A stretch of 17,885 nucleotides of DNA from Coriobacteriales bacterium (lineage in GTDB: Bacteria; Actinomycetota; Coriobacteriia; Coriobacteriales; UBA8131). Below the pieces are notes generated by a model. The model was not told the DNA's origin and did not search any database. It worked only from the letters and a program-made list of their open reading frames with translations. Below are positions 1 through 8,045 of the stretch, in pieces; position 1 is the stretch's first letter; the number at the start of each line of letters is the position of its first letter. The stretch lies in assembly GCA_031276475.1 (NCBI GenBank), contig JAISMZ010000269.1:1-17885 (forward strand). Reading direction: 5' to 3'. Both the position numbers and the translations under genes were made by a program.

Positions 1-75
1 CGGTACGTTTCGTCCCATTTTCCGTAAGGGATCATACGTTGAATACGCTATTCGAAAATGGGACGAAACGTACCG
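1..75. repeat. Perfect 22-bp inverted repeat with 31-nt loop
   Basis: Bases 1-22 (starting CGGTACGTTTCGTCCC) are the exact reverse complement of bases 54-75, separated by 31 nt. As RNA this would be a very stable stem-loop. The right arm runs straight into the REP-like repeats and shares their CGTACCG edge, so the element belongs to the same repeat family. No U-run follows on the + strand, so a simple terminator reading is not supported. The left arm starts at the window edge and may extend further. Confidence 0.85.
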
Positions 76-185
76 TCCCCTTTGTCCCACCCGTACCGTC
101 CCCTTTGTCCCACGCCCCCGCCGCAGCAACCGTCCCCTTTGTCCCGCCCTTTGTCCCGCCTCCGTACCGTCCCCTTTGTCCCGCC
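69..185. repeat. REP-like intergenic repeat cluster
   Basis: The unit CGTACCGTCCCCTTTGTCCC occurs at 69-88, 92-111 and 163-182. A variant beginning AACCGTCCCC lies at 128-145, and a truncated copy (CCCTTTGTCCCGCC) at 147-160. On the opposite strand it reads GGGACAAAGGGGACGGTACG. From general knowledge, GGGACA(n)GGGGACGGT repeats are typical of REP elements mobilised by REP-associated tyrosine (IS200-like) transposases. No transposase is present here, so these would be non-autonomous remnants. The open frames crossing the region are products of the repeat and are not genes. Confidence 0.75.
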
Positions 186-208
186 CCAGCGGGGAAGGGA
201 ACCGGCTG

Positions 209-241
209 TGTGGAGACTTTGTGGAGATTTTATGGAGATTC
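209..241 (+). promoter_or_regulatory. Three phased 11-bp direct repeats (TGTGGAGAYTT)
   Basis: TGTGGAGACTT (209-219), TGTGGAGATTT (220-230) and TATGGAGATTC (231-241) follow head to tail with exactly 11-bp spacing. Direct repeats with 11-bp period are the usual binding format of OmpR/PhoB-family response regulators, so this is a candidate activator site for the giant surface-protein gene. A weak -10-like TAATTT lies at 281-286, without a good -35. The regulator is not in the window and the assignment is inference. Confidence 0.45.
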
Positions 242-382
242 TCCGCTATGTCAACAAAAACAGCTGCCGGGGGCACTTTCTAATTTGAGACTGATTTAGT
301 ATGGCTCTATTGCGCATCACCGCGCCACCGCATTGCGTTGGCGCGGGTGGCGGTGCTTAAGACCACGCTGTCAGGATCAAAG

Positions 383-403
383 TTCTCGCTGATACGGCGA
401 GAA
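383..403 (+). other. Leader hairpin upstream of the giant surface-protein gene
   Basis: TTCTCGC (383-389) pairs perfectly with GCGAGAA (397-403) around a 7-nt loop, about 20 nt before the Shine-Dalgarno sequence of the next gene. It could tune translation or mRNA stability. I do not recognise a known riboswitch class here. Confidence 0.3.
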
Positions 404-423
404 GAAGGCGGGAATCCGGCAGT

Positions 424-431
424 AAGGAAGG
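424..431 (+). promoter_or_regulatory. Ribosome binding site fixing the start at 440
   Basis: AAGGAAGG lies 8 nt before ATG 440. The longer open frame could begin at TTG 338, but that codon has no such site, and its extra 34 residues are charged and unlike a secretion-signal N-region. ATG 440 is therefore preferred. Confidence 0.7.
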
Positions 432-439
432 CGACAACC

Positions 440-3400
440 ATGCGCGACAGAATAACAGCGGTAACGAGAAGCATCAGGCAGACAGCCAGCCATATCGTGG
501 CGTGGGCAACAGCGGCCAGCGCCGCTCAGGGGCGCGTTGAGCCCCGGCGCAGTTCCCCGCGCCGCCGCCGTCCGCATGATGCGGTGACGCACGAGATTGC
601 GCAGGGCCGCATCTACAGACCGGGCCGCCAGCTGGTTCTGGTCATGCTCGCCTTGCTGCTTGCTGTGGGCCTGCTGCCCGCGCTTTCCTTTGGCGAGGTG
701 CCTGCCAATCCGCCCGATACGGCGGCGGTAGGGTCTGGGTCGGAGGCAGTTACGACTGAGGGTGCTTTGCCAGGCGACAGCGACGCTGCGGATCAGGGCG
801 CGGATGCCTCTGGCGAATTTCCCGGCGATCCGGCAGGGGAGCAGGCGGAAGCCGAAGGCGCGCCTCCGGCTGCTGACGAGCCTGCTGCCAACGCTCCTGA
901 CGCAGCTGGAGAGCAAAGAGCAGATGCACAAGACGCTCAGGACGCCACCGCTCCAGATGCTGGTGGATCGCAGGGTGGGGGATCTGAGGGCGGCGCTGCC
1001 GCAACTGATGCGGCGCAGCCCACTGCAGCCGGAGGCGACTCTGCGCTGCTCCGACCGTTTTCCATCGAGCCCTCACTTAATGCAAGCTTTGGCGGGGTGT
1101 CGCTTGACGGCGAGAACAATGCGGACGAATACAAGACGACCATTGCCAACGCCTTCAGTCAAAACGAGGGCCTGGTAGCCGACGTTGTCTTTACAGAAGG
1201 TAACTTTTTTGCCAAGAAGGTGGAGATAGAAATTGCGCAGGGCCTTGCGCTGCACAGCGCGCCCGGCATGAAGGCGGGTTCAGGCGGAACCTGGATCTTT
1301 GACAGCTCCAAACTCCTGGAATCAGAAAAGCATATTATTGATGGCAGCTGGGTGCCCGCCGAGCAGGATGAATACAATGACTACCAGCCACTCTCAGGCA
1401 AGCTGACCTACACCATCGAGGCCACAACTGCCTCCGCGAAGATAGAGAACCTGCGCATTCAAGGCGACCAGCCCTATCTCATTCTGGCCGACGACCACAG
1501 CTTTGACAATGCCATCAAAGTCCGCGCCTTAGAGGCCAAAGCCGCAAACACTGCTCCCGAGCAACTTTTTGAGAGCGTATTGGAGAAGTACACGGTAACG
1601 GGCAGCGTGCCGATAAACTCTAACATCTCCGGCCGACTGACAACGGCAGCTGCTGCGGATAGCGAATATACTGTTAAGAAAATAGAATTATACCTGCACC
1701 CTCTGGGAGCCAGCTCAGGACACTTTGAGCCTCATTTCTTTAATGAGATAGTCTTTACGGTCAGAGCTGTTAAGGCGGCGGGCCTGACAAAGGTGGTTCC
1801 GCAGGGTAGGCTGGCTAATTATCCTGAATACGTTTCTGGAGTGCTTGACACCATTTCTGATCCAGACTGGGACTCCTATACGCTGACCATCAAACACGGA
1901 GCGGATACCTCTAATTCGAGCTTTGACATCATAGGCAAGCTGGATGCCAGTGCAGTGCCCGGAGAAGTTTATACGATCACCGCCAGCGTTAACTGGACTG
2001 ACATCCATGGCAACGAGAAGATTGGCGGCGGATGGTACGGCAACGGAATCGAGGGGGTGCGTTGTGCCGACGCGACTCCTGGTGCGACCTTTACGATATC
2101 CGAGTTGACAAATGTAAACTGGATTCCCAGGGAGTGGGCGGACTCGCCGGCCGCGATAGCACCGCTGGGTGCCCTGCACATTGCGAACCACACCATTAAT
2201 CCCATCAGCAGTGCGCGGCTGAAGCTCGAGTTTGACACCACCAAAGTTGGCGTACGGGCGCTCAGCGTGATGGCAGGGCCCGAGGGCGCAACAGACATCG
2301 TCGTTATCACGGCAGATGCCGAGGGCAAGCCCGGGCAAACTCTTGAAGCATTTAACAGCGCTGCCACCGCATGGCCTAATATCAATTTGCAGGGGGTATT
2401 GGCCCCTGACGAGTACGTGAAAAGCATCGAGTACAGCACAGGCACCATCGATACCGGCGTGCAGACCGACCGCGCCTGGGAGAAGGATCCGACCTTTATG
2501 CCTGTCGCGGCCGGCAGTGGCTCGCGAGCCGGCAACTATTTTGCCTGGTTCGGCGTATTTCCCACAGGCGCTGTGGAGATAAACACCACCACGGTAACCG
2601 TGCTGATGCCTGGTGACGGTGTTGAGAACCCCGATTACACCGACCCCGATGACTGGAGCACCAGAGACACGCAGACGATCACAACCGGCTCCAGGGACGC
2701 ACAGGGGCGCACCAGCTACTGGTACCGCATGGCGCAAATGACGGGCTCGCAAGATCTGATCGGGGGCTATACGGACGGAGCGACCATCTCCATGACGGCC
2801 AACCTGGCCAGCGCGAGCATTCCTCGCCGGGCTGATGTTAACGGAGTGTCGATGGGGCACAACCCGCTGCTCGCCGCCAGGGGCGCTGTTGTTTACGTGC
2901 GCGAGCCATCCGATAAGGGTCTGCGCATCGATCCTGCAACCATATCGGTTACTTATGGCGAGGAAGCGCGTGTGACGAATGGTATCCCGGCTGGAGATGC
3001 GGCACTGGTCACTCCGCTCAAGGTAGGAGGCGTCAGGGTCTGGAAGATCGTTCTGCCCAAAGATATCATCGGCTGGAGCCCCGAGCCTTTTACGACCTAT
3101 CCCGATGTCAGCGTCAGCGTCAAGGTCGACGCACTTTCCACCGCACCGGCAGGCCTGGTACCCTACTCCGAGATCCTCGCGTTTTGCGCGCTGGACTCTG
3201 AAGGCAAACCCGGCGGCACCCAGTGGTGGTCCAATGTCGGCACCACCACCAGTGACGTCTATGGCCTTACCAGCGACTCCGAAGAGGCTAACGCCAACAT
3301 TCTCCTGGTTCCGTCGTCCGGATATCACTTTACTGTCAAGCGTCAGGCTGCCCTTGTCGCCTCCGCTGCCGCAGATCGCAAAGACGGTAACTGGCAAACC

Positions 3401-6400
3401 TACAATGGCAGCGTCCCCATAGACCTCGGCTCAACTGCGGAAGGCGCACGCTACCGGGTGACGCTTGCCAACGGCACGGGTGCCGCGATACCGAAAGGCT
3501 TTACCGTCATCATTCCCATCCCCGATGATCAGGACGTCCCTTACCTTAATGGTATCACGGATAACTGGGAGTTCAGTTGGCCCATGAAGCTTGACGGTGC
3601 GGTGACGGTCGATTCAAACTATCAGGTTGCCTATGACACGAGCTACGACAATCTGGTGCTAAAGGACAGCCCATATTGGCAGCCCTACGGAAGTATCGAC
3701 CCCGATCAGATACGCGCCATCAGGATAACCCGCACGACTCCCGTGTCCGCAGACTTCTCTGACGAGTTGACCATAAACCTGAAAACCCTGATGACTGATG
3801 AGGATGCTGCCAAATACGGCGGAGAGACAAATGTCTTTGAGTCATTGGTATACTATGAGTTTAACGGCTACACGGGTTGGCGCCCAAGCGAGCCGGTAGG
3901 GCTGCGTTTGAACACCGGAAGCATCGAGGGTTATGTCTATACCGACCTCGACCGTAATGGCCGCTATAATTACTCAGATGTGGATAATAACGGCATCAAC
4001 GACCCGGGTGAAGAGGGTGACAAACCTGCGGCCGGCATTGTCGTAAAGGCGTACTCTACCAAAGACGGCACAGAGAAAGAGTTGCTGGAGACAACCTACA
4101 CCGACCCCTCCGGCCACTATCAGTTTCCCTCCATCAATAAAAATTGGAAGGTTGATGTTGAGTTTGCCGTTCCTGGAACCGAAAGCGCGCCCAGACGCTA
4201 CATAGCCTGGAACAGCGCCTGGCCAACCAACTCCGCTAAAGGAGACGCGCAGGCATCAAACGCCACCTGGACGGTCACAGATGTCAGCTCGGGATCGGGT
4301 ACCGTTAATGCCCTGGTTCAAGAGCCTTTCACGGTGAGCTTTGATACGGATGCGGGACAACCCGTTCCGGCAAAACAGTATATCTACGTTGATCAGAAAG
4401 CCACCGCTCCCAACGTTGTCCCCGAGAAAAGTGGTTATAGTTTTATCGGCTGGTATCATGCAGACAAGATGACCCCCTGGGATTTTGACAGCGACACGAT
4501 TTTGGCCGACACCACCATTTACGCGAAGTTTGCGCCGAAGACGGCAGCGGTGACTTATTACCGCAATTATCCCGGTGATACGACGCCAACGAAGGTACTT
4601 GATGGCGATAAAACCTTTATCTACGGCCTGCCGATGTCCGCCCCGGTCTATCCGCAGGCTCCCACAGGCTACCGTACCGATAGCAACTGGTATACATCTG
4701 CCAGTCTGCAAAATGACACGACAAGGTGGGATTTCAGCGGCACCTATGCGCTCGATGCGGATGCACCTCTGGCCCTGTATGCCAAATGGGTGCCAAAGAA
4801 AGTGGCAATCACCTACTATTATAGTAATTTAGCGGAATATACCACTCAAAACGCTGATAGTATATCTGCGAGCAAAATAACAAATGCAGACTATAACAGC
4901 ACGCTGGCCACCGCTCCCACTCCAGCGCCGACCAGGAACGGCTACAATTTTGCCGGTTGGTACGACGCCCCGGCGGGAGGCAGGCAATGGGTCTTTGGCA
5001 CGGATTCAGGCGCCACTGCTCTGACGGAGGCAAATGATGTCAAAAATGCCGCTACGGATGATCCAGCCCTGTATCTCTACGCACAGTGGAGTACGAGTGG
5101 CGATACGGCCTACAAAGTTGAGCACTGGCTGGTAGGCGCCAACGGTACGGCCGAGAAGGCGGATACCGAGAATTTAACGGGCACAACTGCCGCCACGGTC
5201 AGCGCTACGAAAAAGAACTACCCCGGCTATACCTACGTCGCCAGCTATGATGACGACGCTGGCAACGCCGAAGTTGAGTCAGGTATCATTGCTGGCGACG
5301 GCTCGCTCGTGCTCAAGCTGTACTACACCATCAACCGCCACGACGTTACCTACTCCCTTGCTGGCAGCGTTCCCGGCGGTGCGCCAAGCCTGCCCGAGGC
5401 GCTGCCCTCCGTACCCTACGGCACCTCCGTAAGCGTGGCCGCACCTCTGCAATACCCGGGCTTCAGCTTCTCGGGCTGGAGCAGCAGCGATGTTTCCTGG
5501 GGCGAGACAGGCAGCTTTACGATGCCCGACCGTGCCGTAAACATCATGGGCAGCTGGACGGCAAAGACCTATACCGTTTTCTATGACCTTGACGGCGGAA
5601 CCGCCGCAGATGGCGCGGCCTCGCTCGTTTCCCGCAGTGTGGGCTGGCAGGACAGCGCGCTGATTCCCGCCCAGGCGCCGCAGCGTGGTAACTCTCAGTT
5701 CCTGGGCTGGTATACCGCAGGCGACATCAGGGTAGATGCTGATACACCTTATTCGGCGCTGGTTGCCAACGACGGCGTTGCCTCCGTGGTGCTTTATGCC
5801 CAATGGTTCCTCGTTCCTCCGGGTGATGACGAGAATGAGGCCGACGATGCCGATGATACGGAGAGCGACGATGCCGATGATACGGAGAGCGACGATACGG
5901 GCAGCGACGAGACGGGCGGCACGGACGCCGATGATGCGGACAGCGACGAGACGGGTGGTACCCCCGCCCCCACATCTGATACTCCCGCTCCCGCCCCTGC
6001 GCCTACCCCAGCTCCCACCCCCGCCGCCCTCACGCCGGTTGCCCCTTCGACTACCCAGATAGTCCCGGGCAGCGTGGAGGTCTCAGAGTTGCTCAGCGCT
6101 GAGGAGCAAGGGCAGGTTGAGGCCCAAACGGGCAATCCCCTTGTCGACATCCCCAGCGGCAACGTACCGACCAGCGCTCCTGGCGCCACCGGAGCCTGGG
6201 GCATCGCCAATCTGCTGATCTCGCTGATTGCCCTGCTGGTCGCCGTCGTCGTGGGCATCCTTACGCTGCGCCGGCCCGATCGCCGCAAGGCAGTCATCCT
6301 CCTGCGCGTGGCTACCTGTGTCCTTGGCGTGGCCCTGCCGTTTTTCTGGCTGTCCCAAGACCATCTTAACGACCCGTTAGTCTTGCTTAACTCTGCGACG

Positions 6401-6565
6401 CCGCTGGTCTTTGCGGCATTGGCCGTACAGGCGCTGCTGCTTGCCGCTTCGCTGGTCATTGCCCATGTTTTGGGAGGCGGTGCGACTCCCGGTGGCGGTG
6501 CAGCCTCCGGCGACACTGCTGGTTCCGGCGACGTGGCCTCAGGAGGTGCCCGACTGGTTGGATAA
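440..6565 (+). CDS. Giant secreted, membrane-anchored surface protein with SdrD B-like and InlB B-type repeats
   Basis: A 2041-aa protein predicted to be exported and displayed on the cell surface, probably in adhesion. It has a long basic N-region, a hydrophobic signal core ending near ALSFG (about residue 75), and an Ala/Gly/Asp-rich linker to about 210. Roughly 900 residues follow that I cannot assign. An SdrD B-type domain lies near 1160-1250, with Asp/Asn-rich calcium-site-like loops (DLDRNGRYNYSDVDNNG). InlB B/Flg_new-type repeats (GYSFIGWY, NGYNFAGWY, QFLGWYTAG, each ending in a YAxF/YAQW strand) occupy about 1296-1790, with a MucBP-like segment at 1557-1632. Then come acidic DADDTES repeats, a Pro-rich wall-spanning stretch and three hydrophobic helices (about 1921-1944, 1950-1972, 1986-2013) with a basic RRPDRRK loop. 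There is no LPXTG. The TGNPLVDIPSGNVP plus three-helix ending matches an anchor I associate with Coriobacteriia. The sigma-factor gene follows after 3 bp. Ligand unknown. Confidence 0.88.
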   Translation: MRDRITAVTRSIRQTASHIVAWATAASAAQGRVEPRRSSPRRRRPHDAVTHEIAQGRIYRPGRQLVLVMLALLLAVGLLPALSFGEVPANPPDTAAVGSGSEAVTTEGALPGDSDAADQGADASGEFPGDPAGEQAEAEGAPPAADEPAANAPDAAGEQRADAQDAQDATAPDAGGSQGGGSEGGAAATDAAQPTAAGGDSALLRPFSIEPSLNASFGGVSLDGENNADEYKTTIANAFSQNEGLVADVVFTEGNFFAKKVEIEIAQGLALHSAPGMKAGSGGTWIFDSSKLLESEKHIIDGSWVPAEQDEYNDYQPLSGKLTYTIEATTASAKIENLRIQGDQPYLILADDHSFDNAIKVRALEAKAANTAPEQLFESVLEKYTVTGSVPINSNISGRLTTAAAADSEYTVKKIELYLHPLGASSGHFEPHFFNEIVFTVRAVKAAGLTKVVPQGRLANYPEYVSGVLDTISDPDWDSYTLTIKHGADTSNSSFDIIGKLDASAVPGEVYTITASVNWTDIHGNEKIGGGWYGNGIEGVRCADATPGATFTISELTNVNWIPREWADSPAAIAPLGALHIANHTINPISSARLKLEFDTTKVGVRALSVMAGPEGATDIVVITADAEGKPGQTLEAFNSAATAWPNINLQGVLAPDEYVKSIEYSTGTIDTGVQTDRAWEKDPTFMPVAAGSGSRAGNYFAWFGVFPTGAVEINTTTVTVLMPGDGVENPDYTDPDDWSTRDTQTITTGSRDAQGRTSYWYRMAQMTGSQDLIGGYTDGATISMTANLASASIPRRADVNGVSMGHNPLLAARGAVVYVREPSDKGLRIDPATISVTYGEEARVTNGIPAGDAALVTPLKVGGVRVWKIVLPKDIIGWSPEPFTTYPDVSVSVKVDALSTAPAGLVPYSEILAFCALDSEGKPGGTQWWSNVGTTTSDVYGLTSDSEEANANILLVPSSGYHFTVKRQAALVASAAADRKDGNWQTYNGSVPIDLGSTAEGARYRVTLANGTGAAIPKGFTVIIPIPDDQDVPYLNGITDNWEFSWPMKLDGAVTVDSNYQVAYDTSYDNLVLKDSPYWQPYGSIDPDQIRAIRITRTTPVSADFSDELTINLKTLMTDEDAAKYGGETNVFESLVYYEFNGYTGWRPSEPVGLRLNTGSIEGYVYTDLDRNGRYNYSDVDNNGINDPGEEGDKPAAGIVVKAYSTKDGTEKELLETTYTDPSGHYQFPSINKNWKVDVEFAVPGTESAPRRYIAWNSAWPTNSAKGDAQASNATWTVTDVSSGSGTVNALVQEPFTVSFDTDAGQPVPAKQYIYVDQKATAPNVVPEKSGYSFIGWYHADKMTPWDFDSDTILADTTIYAKFAPKTAAVTYYRNYPGDTTPTKVLDGDKTFIYGLPMSAPVYPQAPTGYRTDSNWYTSASLQNDTTRWDFSGTYALDADAPLALYAKWVPKKVAITYYYSNLAEYTTQNADSISASKITNADYNSTLATAPTPAPTRNGYNFAGWYDAPAGGRQWVFGTDSGATALTEANDVKNAATDDPALYLYAQWSTSGDTAYKVEHWLVGANGTAEKADTENLTGTTAATVSATKKNYPGYTYVASYDDDAGNAEVESGIIAGDGSLVLKLYYTINRHDVTYSLAGSVPGGAPSLPEALPSVPYGTSVSVAAPLQYPGFSFSGWSSSDVSWGETGSFTMPDRAVNIMGSWTAKTYTVFYDLDGGTAADGAASLVSRSVGWQDSALIPAQAPQRGNSQFLGWYTAGDIRVDADTPYSALVANDGVASVVLYAQWFLVPPGDDENEADDADDTESDDADDTESDDTGSDETGGTDADDADSDETGGTPAPTSDTPAPAPAPTPAPTPAALTPVAPSTTQIVPGSVEVSELLSAEEQGQVEAQTGNPLVDIPSGNVPTSAPGATGAWGIANLLISLIALLVAVVVGILTLRRPDRRKAVILLRVATCVLGVALPFFWLSQDHLNDPLVLLNSATPLVFAALAVQALLLAASLVIAHVLGGGATPGGGAASGDTAGSGDVASGGARLVG
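5843..5952 (+). repeat. Tandem acidic coding repeats (24-bp unit)
   Basis: A 24-bp unit encoding DDADDTES is present twice in exact copy (5843-5866 and 5867-5890). It is followed by degenerate copies encoding DDTGSDETGGT and DADDADSDETGGT. The repeat forms an acidic Ser/Asp stalk between the InlB-type repeats and the Pro-rich segment of the giant protein. Copy number could vary without breaking the frame. Confidence 0.8.
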
Positions 6566-6568
6566 ACG

Positions 6569-7951
6569 GTGAGAGCAGGAAAACTGAAGGCAATCATCAG
6601 GCGGGCGATAGCGGGAAGCCCGGAGGATATCGAGCAGCTTTTGAGCATCAACGCTCAGGCGATCCTCTATCACGCCCACCGGATGATTCCCGACCGGGCG
6701 ACGGCCCAAGACGCCGCCCAGGATGTCGCGATGGCGGTGATCGAGGGCATTGGCACCCTGAAGAGTCCCCATGCCTTCTCTGCCTGGCTGCACCAGATAA
6801 CCGTCAGAACCTGCCTGAAGCATCTGGAAAGCATCGGGCAGCAAAACGAGCACCAATGCCAGCTCGATCAGGACATCCCCGTCGCTGACGAGGACCGGGC
6901 GGTTGTGCCTGAGGCAGCGATGGAGGAAAAGGACGGCTGGCTGACCCTCTACGGCTACATCTGCCGCCTGCCGCGCGCTCAGCACGAGGTGCTCGTGATG
7001 CGCTATTACGACCAGATGAGTTATAAGGATATCGCTAAGTTGCAAGGGGTGAGTATGGGAGCCGTATCGAGAAACATCGCCAACGCCAAGAAGAGTCTGA
7101 AGGCCATGATCAACAACGAAGGACAGAGCAGCGTCGTGCCCTCCGACAGGGTCGCCGATGCAGCCGCCTACGGCGCTGTTGGCTTTGGCGGTGCCATCAC
7201 GGAGGCCTTCAGAGCCCATGCGTCAACAGTTGTTCCGGCTGTTGAGACCGAGAGCTTCATGGAGTTCTGCCAACAGGCACTGCAGATCTGTCTTCCCTCG
7301 CTGGGGGCCGCTGGCGCGACGGTGGGCTCCGCGCTCCTGTTTGGCAAGGCCTCCACCATCCTGGCGAGCGTTGGCGGCAAGCTGGCGCTTGCTACGGCGT
7401 CCATCAGCCTTGTTGGTGTCACGGTTGGTGTGGCGGTCCAAGGCAACCTGCAGATACCCTCGGACGACACCATCAGGCACGTCAGCACGCTGACCTATAC
7501 GCCCAGTGCAGAGATACTGTTTGACGGCGTGGGCGATGGTGGCACAAGCCTCAATCCGGCCCACGCGGAGCTCGTGTTGAGGGACGGGGAAGGCCGGGCA
7601 GTCGCCTGGACGGTCAGCCAGGACAACGGCGTTATATGCCAAAGCGGAGAAGGAGTGGTTGTAGACGGCCTTTCCGATTTAGCTCCCGGCGAATATAACT
7701 TGGAATGGGAAGTGACGAATGCGCAGGGAGTTCCCGCCCGCATAAGCCGAACTTTTATCATTGACCAGCGAGACGCCGCCCCGCCCGCGGACCAGGACAT
7801 CTCGACTCTCGACGCCACCCCGCCTGCGGATCCGAACGCTCCAGCCCCCACCGCCGCCCCGCCTGCTGCCGCCGCCCCTCCGGACGCCGTCCCGCCCGCT
7901 GCCGCCGAGCCCCCAACCGCCGTCCCGCCCGCCACCTCAGCTGCGAACTGA
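6569..7951 (+). CDS. Membrane-tethered ECF-type sigma factor with outside C-terminal domain
   Basis: A 460-aa protein whose first 185 residues look like an ECF sigma-70 factor. Region 2 lies at about 20-90, with the AQDAAQDV segment at 46-53 and a SAWLHQITVR region-2.4-like helix. Region 4 lies at about 130-182 and includes LPRAQHEVLVMRYYDQMSYKDIA and a VSMGAVSRNIANAKKSL recognition helix. Ordinary ECF factors end near there (about 170-200 aa). This one continues with a linker, a hydrophobic segment at about 265-290 (LALATASISLVGVTVGVAV), an Ig-like beta-rich domain (about 292-410) and a Pro/Ala-rich tail (AAPPAD, AAPPDAVPP). The inferred topology is sigma domains in the cytoplasm and C-terminus outside. 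The GTG start lies 3 bp after the stop of the surface-protein gene, and the nearest AGGAGG (6540-6545) is too far for a normal site, so translational coupling is likely. No separate anti-sigma gene is seen. Its target promoter is unknown; the upstream gene is the obvious candidate. Confidence 0.8.
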   Translation: MRAGKLKAIIRRAIAGSPEDIEQLLSINAQAILYHAHRMIPDRATAQDAAQDVAMAVIEGIGTLKSPHAFSAWLHQITVRTCLKHLESIGQQNEHQCQLDQDIPVADEDRAVVPEAAMEEKDGWLTLYGYICRLPRAQHEVLVMRYYDQMSYKDIAKLQGVSMGAVSRNIANAKKSLKAMINNEGQSSVVPSDRVADAAAYGAVGFGGAITEAFRAHASTVVPAVETESFMEFCQQALQICLPSLGAAGATVGSALLFGKASTILASVGGKLALATASISLVGVTVGVAVQGNLQIPSDDTIRHVSTLTYTPSAEILFDGVGDGGTSLNPAHAELVLRDGEGRAVAWTVSQDNGVICQSGEGVVVDGLSDLAPGEYNLEWEVTNAQGVPARISRTFIIDQRDAAPPADQDISTLDATPPADPNAPAPTAAPPAAAAPPDAVPPAAAEPPTAVPPATSAAN

Positions 7952-8031
7952 ACGCTCGCCGTCGCCAAGGCGCCTTCCCCAGTAATCGCAACAGCAAAGT
8001 CACAGATTCCAACCGGCAGCGCCGCTTGCGT

Positions 8032-8037
8032 TATACT
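8032..8037 (+). promoter_or_regulatory. -10 element of a probable leaderless promoter
   Basis: TATACT ends 8 nt before the ATG at 8046, which would place the transcription start at or within 1-2 nt of the A of the start codon. There is no Shine-Dalgarno sequence in front of this ATG, which agrees with a leaderless mRNA, a form common in Actinobacteria. The -35 is weak (TTCCAA at 8007-8012, 19-bp spacing). Confidence 0.5.
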
Positions 8038-8045
8038 GTCTACCT

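Noticed and set aside
39..299. Open frames of 76-86 codons across the left repeat region
   Set aside because: They translate the REP-like repeat (VPFVPP, PLSRPLSR) in different frames, have no ribosome site and no family resemblance.
1715..3397. 560-codon open frame on the - strand inside the giant surface gene
   Set aside because: It lies antisense to a gene with clear signal peptide, repeats and anchor, has no recognisable domain, and is expected from high-GC codon bias.
5794..6651. 285-codon - strand frame rich in Ser/Ala/Val
   Set aside because: It is a mirror of the acidic and Pro-rich repeats and the membrane anchor of the + strand gene.
7967..7976. AAGGCGCCTT palindrome after the sigma-factor gene as a terminator
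   Set aside because: Ten bases with no loop and no U-run; too short for an intrinsic terminator.
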